The notes: generated by a model from the letters alone, not told the origin. A DNA stretch of 64,000 nt from Bacillus sp. X1(2014) (GCF_007678255.1 NZ_VEED01000003.1:1-64000), one strand, 5' to 3'. Positions 18,226 through 26,650 are shown, numbered from the stretch's first letter. Program-made: numbers and translations.

Positions 18226-18796
18226 AACGGCTAAAGAAACAAATGTACCAACAGCAGAAGAATCGGTGACTGTAGGATCATTTGTAAACACGTTTTGGGA
18301 TCAATTTGAGCTATCAAGTGAACGGGCAGAACAGCTTCGGGAGAATAGAGAGGATGCATACATTAATGCATTAAAAGAGGTCATTAAATTCAATAAGCAA
18401 TTTAGACAATCGGTTGTGAATTTGTATGACCAGTCGAAAAAAACAAACAAAGAGATGGTTTCTGAACTAATGCATCAATTTTCATTCGGTAAAGAAGAAA
18501 TCAAAGATGAGAATTTACCAATGAATGAAAGTGAAGAACTTAAGAAACTGGTTTTAGAGGTTTCTGGACAGTTAGAGAACCTTGCATTAACGCCAATTAA
18601 ATCAGTTTTCCATATTGTTGACCAATTGGAAGATAATTTTGAAAAAAATGCAGAATCGAGCGTAGCTTTTGATCGTGACCGACGCAATGCATGGCAGCAG
18701 GTTAGGAAGGAATATATTAAATTAGCAAGAGATACACATTTAAACATTATTGACCGAAGCAAAGGTAGTCTTAAAGAATTTGTAAAGATTCAGTAA
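18206..18796 (+). CDS. phaP: Phasin PhaP, PHA granule-associated protein
   Basis: A 196-residue amphipathic, mostly helical protein without signal peptide, fitting a phasin that coats PHA granules and controls their size. It starts inside phaQ, overlapping it by 20 bases. AGGAGG at 18193-18198 lies seven bases before the ATG at 18206 and only four before the ATG at 18203, so I prefer the second. The identification rests on its position directly after phaQ and on composition; the sequence of this family diverges widely. Confidence 0.75.
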   Translation: MAQKKNETAKETNVPTAEESVTVGSFVNTFWDQFELSSERAEQLRENREDAYINALKEVIKFNKQFRQSVVNLYDQSKKTNKEMVSELMHQFSFGKEEIKDENLPMNESEELKKLVLEVSGQLENLALTPIKSVFHIVDQLEDNFEKNAESSVAFDRDRRNAWQQVRKEYIKLARDTHLNIIDRSKGSLKEFVKIQ

Positions 18797-18867
18797 CTAC
18801 TAGGTATTAACTTCTAAGGAGAATCAACAGCATTGAGCAATATAAGCATTGATTGCAAGTCATAAGA

Positions 18868-18914
18868 ACCACAATCTCTTTTCTTAAAATTATAGAGATT
18901 GTGGCTCTTTTTAT
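18868..18914 (+). terminator. Terminator after phaP
   Basis: CCACAATCTCT and AGAGATTGTGG arms followed by CTCTTTTTATTT. Confidence 0.8.
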
Positions 18915-19216
18915 TTGTTGAAAGAATCTGAATGTGGAAATATTAGACATTTAGTTGCTTATTACCCAGTAATTACCAATGAAATATAAATGTAATAAAA
19001 TTATTAATCTTTTGACAAAGATAGTTGATATACTTTTAGTTGGGACAAAATAAGATGATATTGGAAAGTTTATATGAAGAATGACCTACATAATTGGATA
19101 GCTTAGATTATTAAATTGGTAATTACATAGGAATTTTGTCGTGTAACCTAGAAATTAAAATATATTAAATCGTCTTAGATGCTTGATGTCTATTTTAAGA
19201 AGGCAGGGGAACCAGA
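18915..19216 (+). other. AT-rich leader region before the cwlO-like gene
   Basis: About 300 bases without a gene. A TTGACA at 19014 could be a -35 box, but no good -10 is spaced from it. I looked for a c-di-AMP (ydaO) riboswitch, found before some NlpC/P60 genes, and saw no matching core. A long untranslated leader is possible, as described for B. subtilis cwlO. Confidence 0.4.
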
Positions 19217-20422
19217 TTGAAAAAGAAGATAATCGCACTATGTACGACCATTTTTATGGGACTCGGGAGTGTTTTCTCTTGTCCAGCAGTATATGCAAAG
19301 GAAAATAAACTTAAAAGTGTACAAGATCAGCGAACAGGTCTTCAAACAGATATTTCAAAAGCAAATATAGAAATTTTTCAAGTCCAAGATGAATTAATTA
19401 AACTAGCTGAACAAATTAACAGAGTTGAGCAAGCCATTAAAGATAATAATAAAATGATTGTTCAAACAGAAGAAAAGGTAAAAGCCTCACAGTCCGAAGT
19501 ACAGGATCTTCAGCAAGAAATAACAACCATTCAAGAGAGAATTAATAAACGCAATCAATTAATAAAAAAACGTGCTTTATCGCTTCAAGAAAGTGGTGGT
19601 CAGGTTAGCTATATTCATGTTTTTCTAGGTACTTCAAGCTTTAGTGATTTTGTAGAAAGACTTGGTGCGGTTGCTTCAATGGTAGAAGCAGACCAAGACC
19701 TAATTAAACAGTATAAAGAGGATCAGAAGGAAATCCAAACTAAACAATCTTCAGTAGTGAAAAAGTTAAACGAATTGCAAAATATGAAAACAGAACTTTT
19801 AGGGATGCATGACCAAATATTAGAACAAAAAGTGCAAAATGATGTATTAAAAGCAGAACTTAAAATGAGGGAGCAAGAAAAGCTTTCTGAGAAAGCTGAT
19901 TTACAACAGAAAGATGGTACACTGGCAATAAAAGAAGCGCTATTATTAAACGAAGCCCATAATTCTAAGGATACAGATAAAAATAATGAAACCGTTAATG
20001 TGAATGTTCCTTTGCCTACAACCACCAATGAAGCGATTAATGTGGTCATTCATGCTGGAGAAAAATATATTGGAAACTCTGTTTATGTATTTGGCGGGGG
20101 GAGAAACTCTTATGATGTTGCCCATGGTAGATTTGATTGTTCCGGCTTTGTTGCGTGGGCCTTTAGACAGGCAGCAATTAAAGTGGGCGCTCATACAGAT
20201 ATCCTAAAAAATACTGGCACCAGAGTTACCCTAAGTGAGGCGCGTCCTGGAGATCTAGTATTCTTTGACACTTATAAAATTGATGGGCATGTAGGGATTT
20301 ACCTTGGCGGAGGAAAATTTATTGGTTCTCAAAGTTCAACTGGAATAGCAGTTGCAGATTTAACACAAGGATTTTACAAAAAGAAGTTTAATGGGCGAGT
20401 TATGAGAATCATCAATGACTAA
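19217..20422 (+). CDS. CwlO-like NlpC/P60 peptidoglycan endopeptidase
   Basis: A 401-residue exported wall hydrolase. A signal peptide ends at about residue 27. Residues about 30-240 form a long coiled coil, as in CwlO-type enzymes that are controlled by FtsEX. A short Thr/Asn linker precedes the NlpC/P60 domain (about 270-400), with catalytic Cys near 308 (DCSGFVAWAF) and His near 358 (GHVGIYLG). Such enzymes cut D-Glu-meso-DAP bonds and allow cell elongation. The start is a TTG behind AGGCAGGGGA. Confidence 0.9.
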   Translation: MKKKIIALCTTIFMGLGSVFSCPAVYAKENKLKSVQDQRTGLQTDISKANIEIFQVQDELIKLAEQINRVEQAIKDNNKMIVQTEEKVKASQSEVQDLQQEITTIQERINKRNQLIKKRALSLQESGGQVSYIHVFLGTSSFSDFVERLGAVASMVEADQDLIKQYKEDQKEIQTKQSSVVKKLNELQNMKTELLGMHDQILEQKVQNDVLKAELKMREQEKLSEKADLQQKDGTLAIKEALLLNEAHNSKDTDKNNETVNVNVPLPTTTNEAINVVIHAGEKYIGNSVYVFGGGRNSYDVAHGRFDCSGFVAWAFRQAAIKVGAHTDILKNTGTRVTLSEARPGDLVFFDTYKIDGHVGIYLGGGKFIGSQSSTGIAVADLTQGFYKKKFNGRVMRIIND

Positions 20423-20423
20423 C

Positions 20424-20465
20424 AATAAAAAGAAGCGATGCTTCAATGCATCGCTTCTTTTTATT
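20424..20465. terminator. Bidirectional terminator
   Basis: A perfect inverted repeat with A and T tails (core GAAGCGATGC/GCATCGCTTC) between the cwlO-like gene and the converging operon; it covers the last codon of the minus-strand gene. Confidence 0.85.
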
Positions 20466-21030
20466 GCTGCTGGCTCCTTAGTAAATACTTTAAATTTGTT
20501 TTGATTTGGATAAGTTCATCCTCACTTCTTGGCTCCAATTCAACTTCGCCGCCCTCGTTAAACCTTAACTGGAATTGAGGAAGGTTGGAATTATTAGCTG
20601 TTACACGGTGTGCTAATAATTTAATCTTTTTAAAACCTATATTACCAGAATCTGGTAAGTAGTGCTCGCCAAATTCAGTATTTGTAACATGAAGGGTTAA
20701 ATTGTTGAAAATGACCGTTTCTTTAGGATTCAAATCGAATGTAACAATCCCCTTAGGAGATTGAACTAATTTTTTTATACGTAAACCCTTTGCTGAAAGA
20801 TTTTCAAATTTCAATTCAAGCATAGGCCGAGCTTTCTGTACCGCTGTATCTTCAGTTATAATGACAGGGTCTTCTAAGGTCCCCTCTAATTGAACAGCTT
20901 CAATAATGAATCCAATAATTATGGAATTGCTAGCAAAACTATCCTTAGTGGGTATAAACAAACCACCCAAAATAAGAACCAAAATGATTAAAAACTTATA
21001 AATATTATTTCTATCCAAAGCGATCACCAT
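20461..21030 (-). CDS. Exported protein of unknown function
   Basis: A 189-residue protein I do not recognise. It begins with a hydrophobic helix and a probable signal peptide (cleavage near SFASN, about 35), followed by a beta-rich domain with no cysteines or obvious catalytic motif. The ATG used here has no good ribosome site; GGTGATC sits before an in-frame TTG at 21018, which may be the real start. It is the last gene of a three-gene unit with the DUF6114-like and DUF6230-like genes. Its strand pattern, with terms such as GLRIKKLVQSP, loosely parallels the DUF6230-like protein, so the two may be distant relatives. Confidence 0.6.
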   Translation of the reverse strand: MVIALDRNNIYKFLIILVLILGGLFIPTKDSFASNSIIIGFIIEAVQLEGTLEDPVIITEDTAVQKARPMLELKFENLSAKGLRIKKLVQSPKGIVTFDLNPKETVIFNNLTLHVTNTEFGEHYLPDSGNIGFKKIKLLAHRVTANNSNLPQFQLRFNEGGEVELEPRSEDELIQIKTNLKYLLRSQQQ

Positions 21031-21112
21031 TTCTGCGAATGCTATTAATATTTCTAAAACAAGCTTGCCCGTTTGTTTAACAAGCCTTTATAAAAGGTGC
21101 AGCCTTAAACTA

Positions 21113-21553
21113 CTATTCTGATAATATATCTTTACCTGATGCAACTTCCTTCTCTGCGAAAGTATCGTTTTTTGACTCTTGCTCTGCCGGTTTTGATGCA
21201 ATCTCAGGCTTCCAAGCAATCAGCATTGAGCCGCCAATGATGCCGAGAATAGTACCAATGAGGAATCCGCCTAGTGCACCCATTATTGAAAGAACTGAAG
21301 CAAAAATAGCCAAAACACCAAGAAGGGTAGAAAGCCTTGGCATAATATACGACAAGACACCCATTAACAACGTCAGCCCGCCTAAGAAGAAGCCTACAAA
21401 TAGGATACTTCCTGGGGCAGCTGCCACTTCATACAGTTTTGCCGGTACCCATAAAATGATCAGTCCAGAAAGGATACACAAGGTCGCCCCCCAAAAAGGG
21501 CGCCTTGCTCTCCAATTCTTAAACCGCTCACGTTTTGAATAAGTAGAGTTCAT
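21113..21553 (-). CDS. DUF6114-like small membrane protein
   Basis: A 146-residue protein with four hydrophobic segments (about 22-41, 45-65, 70-105 and a Gly-rich helix at 90-115) and a charged cytoplasmic tail of about 30 residues. The start RRPFWGATLCILSGL is characteristic of DUF6114 proteins, which are known mainly beside DUF6230 genes in actinomycetes. AAGGATG lies six bases before the ATG at 21553, so I use that rather than the ATG three codons upstream. Function is unknown; it probably forms a membrane complex with its neighbours. Confidence 0.7.
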   Translation of the reverse strand: MNSTYSKRERFKNWRARRPFWGATLCILSGLIILWVPAKLYEVAAAPGSILFVGFFLGGLTLLMGVLSYIMPRLSTLLGVLAIFASVLSIMGALGGFLIGTILGIIGGSMLIAWKPEIASKPAEQESKNDTFAEKEVASGKDILSE

Positions 21554-21590
21554 AATTATCATCCTTACTCAATATTCTGTGGTGGTTAAA

Positions 21591-22196
21591 TTAGTTTAGC
21601 TTTTCGAAGTAAACCTTCATTCCAGGTAAACTTACAGTCTTTTGGAAAAGATATAATGTTTGTAAATTTCCATTTTCAATTGTGATGGTATTGGCCTTTT
21701 GAGTAAATTCCTTAGCCAGTGCTTCTGCTCTTTGTGCTGGGTCAGTGAGGTCATAATTTCCAATGTAGTTTTCGGACATTGTAAGTTCTTCAAATTTGGC
21801 ATCCCCATTTACCATTGTTGCTTTTTGAAGAAGTCCATTAATCTCAACTGGTTTGTCAGAGGTAATAACCACCCGAATCCCAAGAGCAGGGATCGCTTTA
21901 GAAATTTCTAAACCATTAATCGTAGCTTTGTCAATCGCATTGACGGCAACTGGATTATTTTTAGTGGTTGCCCCGTCTGCAACGCCGCCATATAATTGGA
22001 AACCTTCGCCCACCAGTTTGTCGAATTTGACAGTAAATTCACCAAAACCACTTAATGGAGCTGCAACGGCTACACCTGTAATTCCAAAAATACTAAGCAG
22101 CATCCCTAAGAATAAAAAACCACCTAATAAAGCATAGACCAACTTCTTTTTAACTGTTTGCCCGCCAACAATTACTGATTCTGCTGTTAAATTCAT
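21591..22196 (-). CDS. DUF6230-like exported or anchored protein
   Basis: A 201-residue protein. Residues about 18-45 form one hydrophobic helix ending in AVAAP, either a late-cleaved signal or a membrane anchor. The rest is a beta-rich exterior domain with no cysteines, containing FTVKFDKLVGEGFQLYGG and KATINGLEISK, features of the DUF6230 family. Its function is not established. GGAGGAAAGG precedes the ATG. It begins the operon and is followed by the DUF6114-like gene after 37 bases, the pairing typical of these two families. Confidence 0.7.
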   Translation of the reverse strand: MNLTAESVIVGGQTVKKKLVYALLGGFLFLGMLLSIFGITGVAVAAPLSGFGEFTVKFDKLVGEGFQLYGGVADGATTKNNPVAVNAIDKATINGLEISKAIPALGIRVVITSDKPVEINGLLQKATMVNGDAKFEELTMSENYIGNYDLTDPAQRAEALAKEFTQKANTITIENGNLQTLYLFQKTVSLPGMKVYFEKLN

Positions 22197-22244
22197 TCCC
22201 TTTCCTCCTTTTGTAATATAAACCGTGCAAGCATTACGGGTTTT

Positions 22245-22258
22245 TGTAAGTGCTTACA
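22245..22258. promoter_or_regulatory. cre-like palindrome at the DUF6230 promoter
   Basis: TGTAAGTGCTTACA matches the CcpA cre consensus TGWAANCGNTNWCA at 13 of 14 positions; the miss is the central C, normally important. It is also a near-perfect palindrome, so it might instead bind the divergent LuxR-type protein. Confidence 0.4.
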
Positions 22259-22301
22259 CCATTCGTCACAATTTTATGATAAATTAGCAGTTTCCGAAAT
22301 C

Positions 22302-22315
22302 CCTACATTTGTAGG
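22302..22315. promoter_or_regulatory. Palindrome CCTACATTTGTAGG
   Basis: Six-base inverted arms around TT, about 106 bases upstream of the DUF6230-like gene. It is a candidate operator for the divergent LuxR-type regulator; no consensus is known for this protein. Confidence 0.3.
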
Positions 22316-22332
22316 AAGATTATTAATAGCTA

Positions 22333-22409
22333 GGTTATGTTAAGGCTTATTGTTGATTTTGGCACCCTGTTGATTGGAATGGAAATCAACAGGCAAGTTT
22401 AACAGAGGC
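22333..22409. repeat. Dispersed palindromic repeat, degenerate short copy
   Basis: A 77-bp relative of the unit at 14351-14463. It keeps TTGTTGATTTTGGCAC, CTGTTGATTGGA, GGAAATCAACAG and CAAGTTTAACA but lacks the entire GC-rich centre, and its ends carry mismatches. Confidence 0.75.
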
Positions 22410-22561
22410 AATCACTGAGAACAAAGTTCTACAAAGATACAAAAAAATCCAAAATCAGCAGGAATTTTGGCGGGTTTAGAGGAAATATGTATAGAAGATA
22501 AACTGTGTTTCATTCAGAATTAATAACAACTTAGATTTTCAGGGAAGGGAGTGCGGGTGAA

Positions 22562-23743
22562 TTGTCGAAGTCATTAAACCACCATTTAGACAATCTTTTA
22601 ATAGATGCTGTTAAAATGTTAGCAATTTATCAGGATGATTTATTAACAGAATGGGGATTAATGCTCCAGTCTCTAAAGAATACAAATAAAAAATCGGTTG
22701 CAGTTTTTGAATTTATTAGTGATTTCTTAGTAAGTTTTTTACGGTCCGTAAATGATCAACCATCTGATATATATAGGATGTTGGATGAGATACAAGATCA
22801 GTGGTTTGCACAATTCCAACGTCGTCCAGAGCCAGAGGCCCTCATCTTTCATCTGAATTTGTTGGAAAATGCAGCACACAAGGTCTTAAAATCAAGGATT
22901 ACGTACTCATCAAAATTACATCCGTCGGTCCATTATTTATTTTCAAAAATGAGTGAAGTTATGTTGTTTCATTCTGAAAAAGATAATTATAGTATTTGGA
23001 AGGATGCTGTAATCTTATTTAATGAATGGATTATCCGTTCACAAAATTTCCGTGAATCGATTGAAAATATTTGCTTTGGATTTGGCTATTTTCTTCCTTT
23101 TAAGCGCTGTGCACTATTTAAGTTTACCAATCAAGAAAGTATCGGAATTGGTTTAATTGGACATCATTTCAACAATGATGAAGTGCAGGCGATAGCTGAA
23201 AAAATTACGAACATTCCAGTCCTTAGTGAAAGCCTGGTCAAATTAAAATCACAAGTGCACGAAATGAAGAATTTTCAGCCAATATATATTTCTAGTGCAG
23301 AAAATGACCTCCCCGAGAGATATGTGAAAAAATTTGACCTTGGATCCTTAATCATTGTTCCTATTTATGTTCCAGAAGAAGGGAAAATAATCGGTGGAGT
23401 GATTTTAGATCAAGGTCAGGGCATCCATTTTACAGTTGACACTAGCTTGTTTCCAGCACTAATGAAATTTGGCCAAAGTTCAGGTGAATTACTAACAAAG
23501 TTTATTAAGGCTGATATTAAGAAGCAGGATCTATTAATTGATGATTCGATTACCCTTTCACCAAGGGAAATTGAAATTATCAAACTTTTAGCTGATGGTG
23601 CATCCACTGCTGAGGCAGCTTTAAAGCTATATTTAAGTGAATTTACGGTAAGAGATTATATATCAAATATCATGAAAAGATTAAATGCGCAAAATAGAAC
23701 AGAAGTTGCTGTAAAAGCAATTCGATTGGGAATTATTGATTAA
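22562..23743 (+). CDS. LuxR-type transcriptional regulator with N-terminal sensory region
   Basis: A 393-residue regulator. The C-terminal 65 residues are a LuxR/GerE helix-turn-helix (LSPREIEIIKLLADG followed by TVRDYISNIMKRL). Residues about 170-310 resemble a GAF-type sensor fold, and the N-terminal 150 residues are helical and unassigned. There is no receiver domain or membrane segment, so it probably senses an intracellular signal. It starts with a TTG behind GGGAAGGGAG. It is divergent from the DUF6230/DUF6114 operon, which is its most likely target (inference). Confidence 0.8.
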   Translation: MSKSLNHHLDNLLIDAVKMLAIYQDDLLTEWGLMLQSLKNTNKKSVAVFEFISDFLVSFLRSVNDQPSDIYRMLDEIQDQWFAQFQRRPEPEALIFHLNLLENAAHKVLKSRITYSSKLHPSVHYLFSKMSEVMLFHSEKDNYSIWKDAVILFNEWIIRSQNFRESIENICFGFGYFLPFKRCALFKFTNQESIGIGLIGHHFNNDEVQAIAEKITNIPVLSESLVKLKSQVHEMKNFQPIYISSAENDLPERYVKKFDLGSLIIVPIYVPEEGKIIGGVILDQGQGIHFTVDTSLFPALMKFGQSSGELLTKFIKADIKKQDLLIDDSITLSPREIEIIKLLADGASTAEAALKLYLSEFTVRDYISNIMKRLNAQNRTEVAVKAIRLGIID

Positions 23744-23972
23744 GAATAACAATATAAAGAAAAAACACCGAATGTGGCAAAACTTTAACGCCGCATTTTT
23801 TCTTTGGAAAAAATACATGAAACCTTTTTTTGAAAGCCTGCGTTATTAATAGTAGAGTGTAAACTGGAATTTAATAAATATTGCTTTGTTATTGTTTAAT
23901 GAGTAAAATGGATGAGTTATACCATATAATCACTTACAATACTTTTGCAACTAGGTTAGGAGATAAACAGAA

Positions 23973-24803
23973 ATGGATCTACTTATGATTATTAAAGCTA
24001 TTATTCTAGGGCTAGTAGAAGGATTAACAGAATTTGCACCAGTATCATCTACTGGGCACATGATTATCGTGGATGATATGTGGCTTCAATCCGAAAAGTT
24101 TTTGACACAGCATGGAGCAAACACATTTAAAGTCGTTATCCAACTTGGTTCCATATTGGCGGTTGTTGTCACCTTTAAAGATCGCTTTATTGATTTATTA
24201 GGGTTAGGTCGCTTCAAAAAACAAGCAGCTTCGGAACAAGGCCGTTTAAAACTTTCTCAAGTAATTGTAGGATTAATTCCTGCTGGTGTTCTAGGCGTTC
24301 TTTTTAACGACTATATTGATGAACACTTATTTTCAACTGCAACTGTTTTAATTGGCTTAGTTATTGGGGCCGTCCTAATGATTCTTGCCGACGTTATCGG
24401 TCCAAAGCGTCCGAAAGTACAAACAGTTGACCAAATTACCTATAAGCAAGCATTGACTGTCGGTTTGTTTCAATGCTTTTCACTTTGGCCAGGATTCTCT
24501 CGTTCAGGGTCAACGATCTCTGGAGGAGTTCTGATGGGGATGAGTCACCGTGCTGCCGCTGATTTTACCTTTATCATGGCAGTGCCAATCATGGCAGGTG
24601 CTAGTTTTCTCTCTTTATTAAAGAATTGGGAATATATGACGGCGGATGCCCTTCCCATCTTTATCGCAGGATTTATTAGTGCCTTTATTTTTGCTCTTTT
24701 GTCTATTCGCTTTTTCCTAAAGCTTATTAACAAAATAAGATTATTACCATTTGCCATTTATCGTATTGTGCTGGCAATCATGCTTTATTTGATATTCTTC
24801 TAA
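23973..24803 (+). CDS. uppP: Undecaprenyl-diphosphatase UppP
   Basis: A 276-residue polytopic membrane enzyme that dephosphorylates undecaprenyl pyrophosphate to recycle the lipid carrier for wall synthesis, and can give bacitracin resistance. Both family motifs are visible: EGLTEFAPVSSTGHM at about 16-30 with the essential Glu residues, and WPGFSRSGSTISGG at about 174-187. It has around eight membrane segments and normal length. GGTTAGGAG precedes the ATG. It is a single gene. Confidence 0.96.
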   Translation: MDLLMIIKAIILGLVEGLTEFAPVSSTGHMIIVDDMWLQSEKFLTQHGANTFKVVIQLGSILAVVVTFKDRFIDLLGLGRFKKQAASEQGRLKLSQVIVGLIPAGVLGVLFNDYIDEHLFSTATVLIGLVIGAVLMILADVIGPKRPKVQTVDQITYKQALTVGLFQCFSLWPGFSRSGSTISGGVLMGMSHRAAADFTFIMAVPIMAGASFLSLLKNWEYMTADALPIFIAGFISAFIFALLSIRFFLKLINKIRLLPFAIYRIVLAIMLYLIFF

Positions 24804-24820
24804 AATTGGCCTATAGAATG

Positions 24821-24868
24821 AAAAAACTGGCAGTGGGAAACGTAACGTTTCTTCACTGCCAGTTTTTT
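24821..24868. terminator. Bidirectional terminator
   Basis: AAAAAACTGGCAGTG and CACTGCCAGTTTTTT arms, between the converging uppP and GDPD genes. Confidence 0.85.
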
Positions 24869-24885
24869 GTATATACTCAATTAGA

Positions 24886-25692
24886 TTAAGATAAATCTGG
24901 AAAATCACTGATGATTCCTTCTACATTGAATTTTTTTAGCGTTTTTATGTCATTCTTTTTATTAACTGTCCAAATAATTGTTTTAAACCCATGGTGATGA
25001 ATTCTTTTGATCACCCGCTTATTCACCATGGTTATTTTTGGATTTACATATGACACATAGCTAGAAAAAGACTTTAAATTCTTATTCGAAATCATCTTTA
25101 CACCGGTGCTTTTAACCAAAATCCCAATTGGAATGGCAGGCAGAAGTTCATGAAAACGTTTAAGTGCACCACGGTCAAAGGATTGTACTATAATTTGCTT
25201 GTCAACGGTTATTAATTCTCTTTTCTTTAGTTCATCCGCAAGTTTCTCCTCCATTAGGGGATAAAGTGAGGGTTTTTTTAGTTCAATTAAAAAGCCGATT
25301 TTTCCAGCAAACTCCTCAAATACCTCAGTGAGAGATGGGATCTTCTCACCTGCAAAATCACAATGAAACCAACTTCCTGCATCAAGACTTTGAATTTCTT
25401 GTAAAGTAAAATCCTTTACTTTCCCTTTCCCATTCGTTGTTCTGTTAACGGTTGGATCATGTATCACAACTAATTCACAGTCTTTTGTCATCTGAATGTC
25501 AAGCTCGAGGTAGTCTACACCTAATTCTACGGCTTTCCTAAAAGATGAAATTGTATTCTCTGGACAGTAGCCTGCCGCACCTCTATGACCAATTTTTAAA
25601 GGAAAGTCTTCTTTCTTTTTCTCATAAAACCGTGTTATTGCTCGTACTATTACCATGATAAGTATTAAAAAAAGCGTAGCAGCATTCCTCAA
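24886..25692 (-). CDS. Glycerophosphodiester phosphodiesterase
   Basis: A 268-residue GDPD enzyme cleaving glycerophosphodiesters to glycerol 3-phosphate and an alcohol. An N-terminal hydrophobic helix (about 3-20) anchors or exports it. The TIM-barrel motifs are GHRGAAGYCPENT at about 34-46, ELDIQMTKD with the metal-binding Glu and Asp, and HDPTVNRTT near 77-85. It is typical of wall or phospholipid turnover enzymes. The start is a TTG with only a weak ribosome site, so the exact N terminus is uncertain. The 245 bases upstream hold no gene that I can see. Confidence 0.88.
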   Translation of the reverse strand: MRNAATLFLILIMVIVRAITRFYEKKKEDFPLKIGHRGAAGYCPENTISSFRKAVELGVDYLELDIQMTKDCELVVIHDPTVNRTTNGKGKVKDFTLQEIQSLDAGSWFHCDFAGEKIPSLTEVFEEFAGKIGFLIELKKPSLYPLMEEKLADELKKRELITVDKQIIVQSFDRGALKRFHELLPAIPIGILVKSTGVKMISNKNLKSFSSYVSYVNPKITMVNKRVIKRIHHHGFKTIIWTVNKKNDIKTLKKFNVEGIISDFPDLS

Positions 25693-25937
25693 GTTGGGGC
25701 CCCAATCTAAATTTATTTGTGAACATGGTATGAAAAATAGAAAGCAATGTCAATTGGAAAAGGATAAAATTGTAAAAAATTTTTTTTGAGGGCTGAAATC
25801 CTTTATTGTACTTGATTTTTCACCTAATTATGGGCTTCTTCTTTTTTTCTTAAACTGGGTAATATGGATATGTGTCTATCGCACATTTTTATCCAAGTGA
25901 ATAGGATATATGGAATTAAGAAAAGGAGGTAATGTAA

Positions 25938-26033
25938 ATGTCAGGTGTAGCTGGTGGATACGGCGGCGGATTTGCCCTACTAGTCGTTTTATTTATTTTG
26001 TTAATTATAATTGGGGCTTCATGGTGCTACTAA
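25938..26033 (+). CDS. YjcZ-family sporulation miniprotein
   Basis: A 31-residue protein: a short Gly/Tyr-rich head followed by one membrane helix of about 17 residues and a W-C-Y end. This is the layout of the YjcZ family of tiny Bacillus sporulation proteins. AAAAGGAGGT lies eight bases before the ATG, so translation is likely to be strong. It lies 33 bases before a related gene. No specific function is known. Confidence 0.8.
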   Translation: MSGVAGGYGGGFALLVVLFILLIIIGASWCY

Positions 26034-26066
26034 GAAATCGATAAGATAAAAAGGAGGTCTTGATAT

Positions 26067-26195
26067 ATGTTTGGATATGGATTTGGCGGATGCGGTTACG
26101 GTTACGGCGGCGGATGCGGCTACGGCGGGGGATTTGCTTTAATCGTAGTATTATTTATCCTCTTGATTATTGTCGGTGCAGCTTGCTTTAGATAA
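26067..26195 (+). CDS. YjcZ-family sporulation miniprotein, Gly/Tyr/Cys-rich
   Basis: A 42-residue protein with G-Y/F-G-G and G-G-C-G-Y repeats over residues 2-22, then a membrane helix (about 23-39) ending A-C-F-R. Its hydrophobic half closely resembles that of the preceding gene ([14 protein letters not shown]), so the two arose by duplication. AAAAAGGAGGT precedes the ATG. It is presumably cotranscribed with its neighbour during sporulation. Confidence 0.82.
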   Translation: MFGYGFGGCGYGYGGGCGYGGGFALIVVLFILLIIVGAACFR

Positions 26196-26215
26196 AAACA
26201 TAATAAAAAAGGAGG

Positions 26216-26240
26216 CCCGCTTGCTTAATCAAGCGGGTTT
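26216..26240. terminator. Bidirectional terminator
   Basis: CCCGCTTG and CAAGCGGG arms around a six-base loop followed by TTTT. It overlaps the last codons of the DUF1232 gene on the minus strand. Confidence 0.8.
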
Positions 26241-26650
26241 TCATCTGAAAAAGCACGTTTCCATTTACTAAAAGCATCTAATTCAGTGGAGATTTTCTTT
26301 ACAGTAAAGCCAATCAGGGCAGCATCATCAAGTATGCCAAGGCCAATAATGAAATCTGGTACTAAGTCAAGTGGTGAAACAAAGTAAAGCAGGGTACCAA
26401 TAACAGTAAGAATTGTGCTTGGCGAGACATTTTTATATTCACCTTTTGAATAGGCTTTAACTAATTCAAAAAATAATTGCAATTTTTCCCAGACTTCTCC
26501 TAAACTTCCTTTTTTCTCATTTGCCATCTTTATTGCTTTGTTTAGCAATCCTTCTGTCTTTTGAGGATTGCCAAGGTATTCGTTTGCTTCATTAGTATAT
26601 TTATGCTGCTCTTTTTCAAAAATCTTAGTTTTACCGAACAATTCATTCAC
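26225..26650 (-). CDS. DUF1232 (YkvA-type) protein
   Basis: A 141-residue protein. The C-terminal half carries the DUF1232 pattern, VIGTLLYFVSPLDLVPDFIIGLGILDDAAL, in which a Pro-Asp pair interrupts two hydrophobic helices. The N-terminal 60 residues are charged and helical. The role of DUF1232 proteins is not established. AAAGGAAG precedes the ATG. Confidence 0.8.
   Translation of the reverse strand: MNELFGKTKIFEKEQHKYTNEANEYLGNPQKTEGLLNKAIKMANEKKGSLGEVWEKLQLFFELVKAYSKGEYKNVSPSTILTVIGTLLYFVSPLDLVPDFIIGLGILDDAALIGFTVKKISTELDAFSKWKRAFSDENPLD

Larger units (their letters stand above)
22197..22561. other. Regulatory region between the DUF6230 operon and its divergent LuxR-type gene
   Basis: A 365-bp divergent spacer. 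On the minus strand, TTGTGA, a 17-base spacer and TACAAA could be a promoter for the DUF6230 operon near 22250-22275. The palindrome TGTAAGTGCTTACA (22245-22258) overlaps this -10 region, and CCTACATTTGTAGG lies at 22302-22315. A repeat remnant occupies 22333-22409. Confidence 0.5.

Noticed and set aside
18950..19216. c-di-AMP (ydaO) riboswitch before the cwlO-like gene
   Set aside because: The region is very AT-rich and lacks the conserved GC-rich core sequence of that riboswitch.
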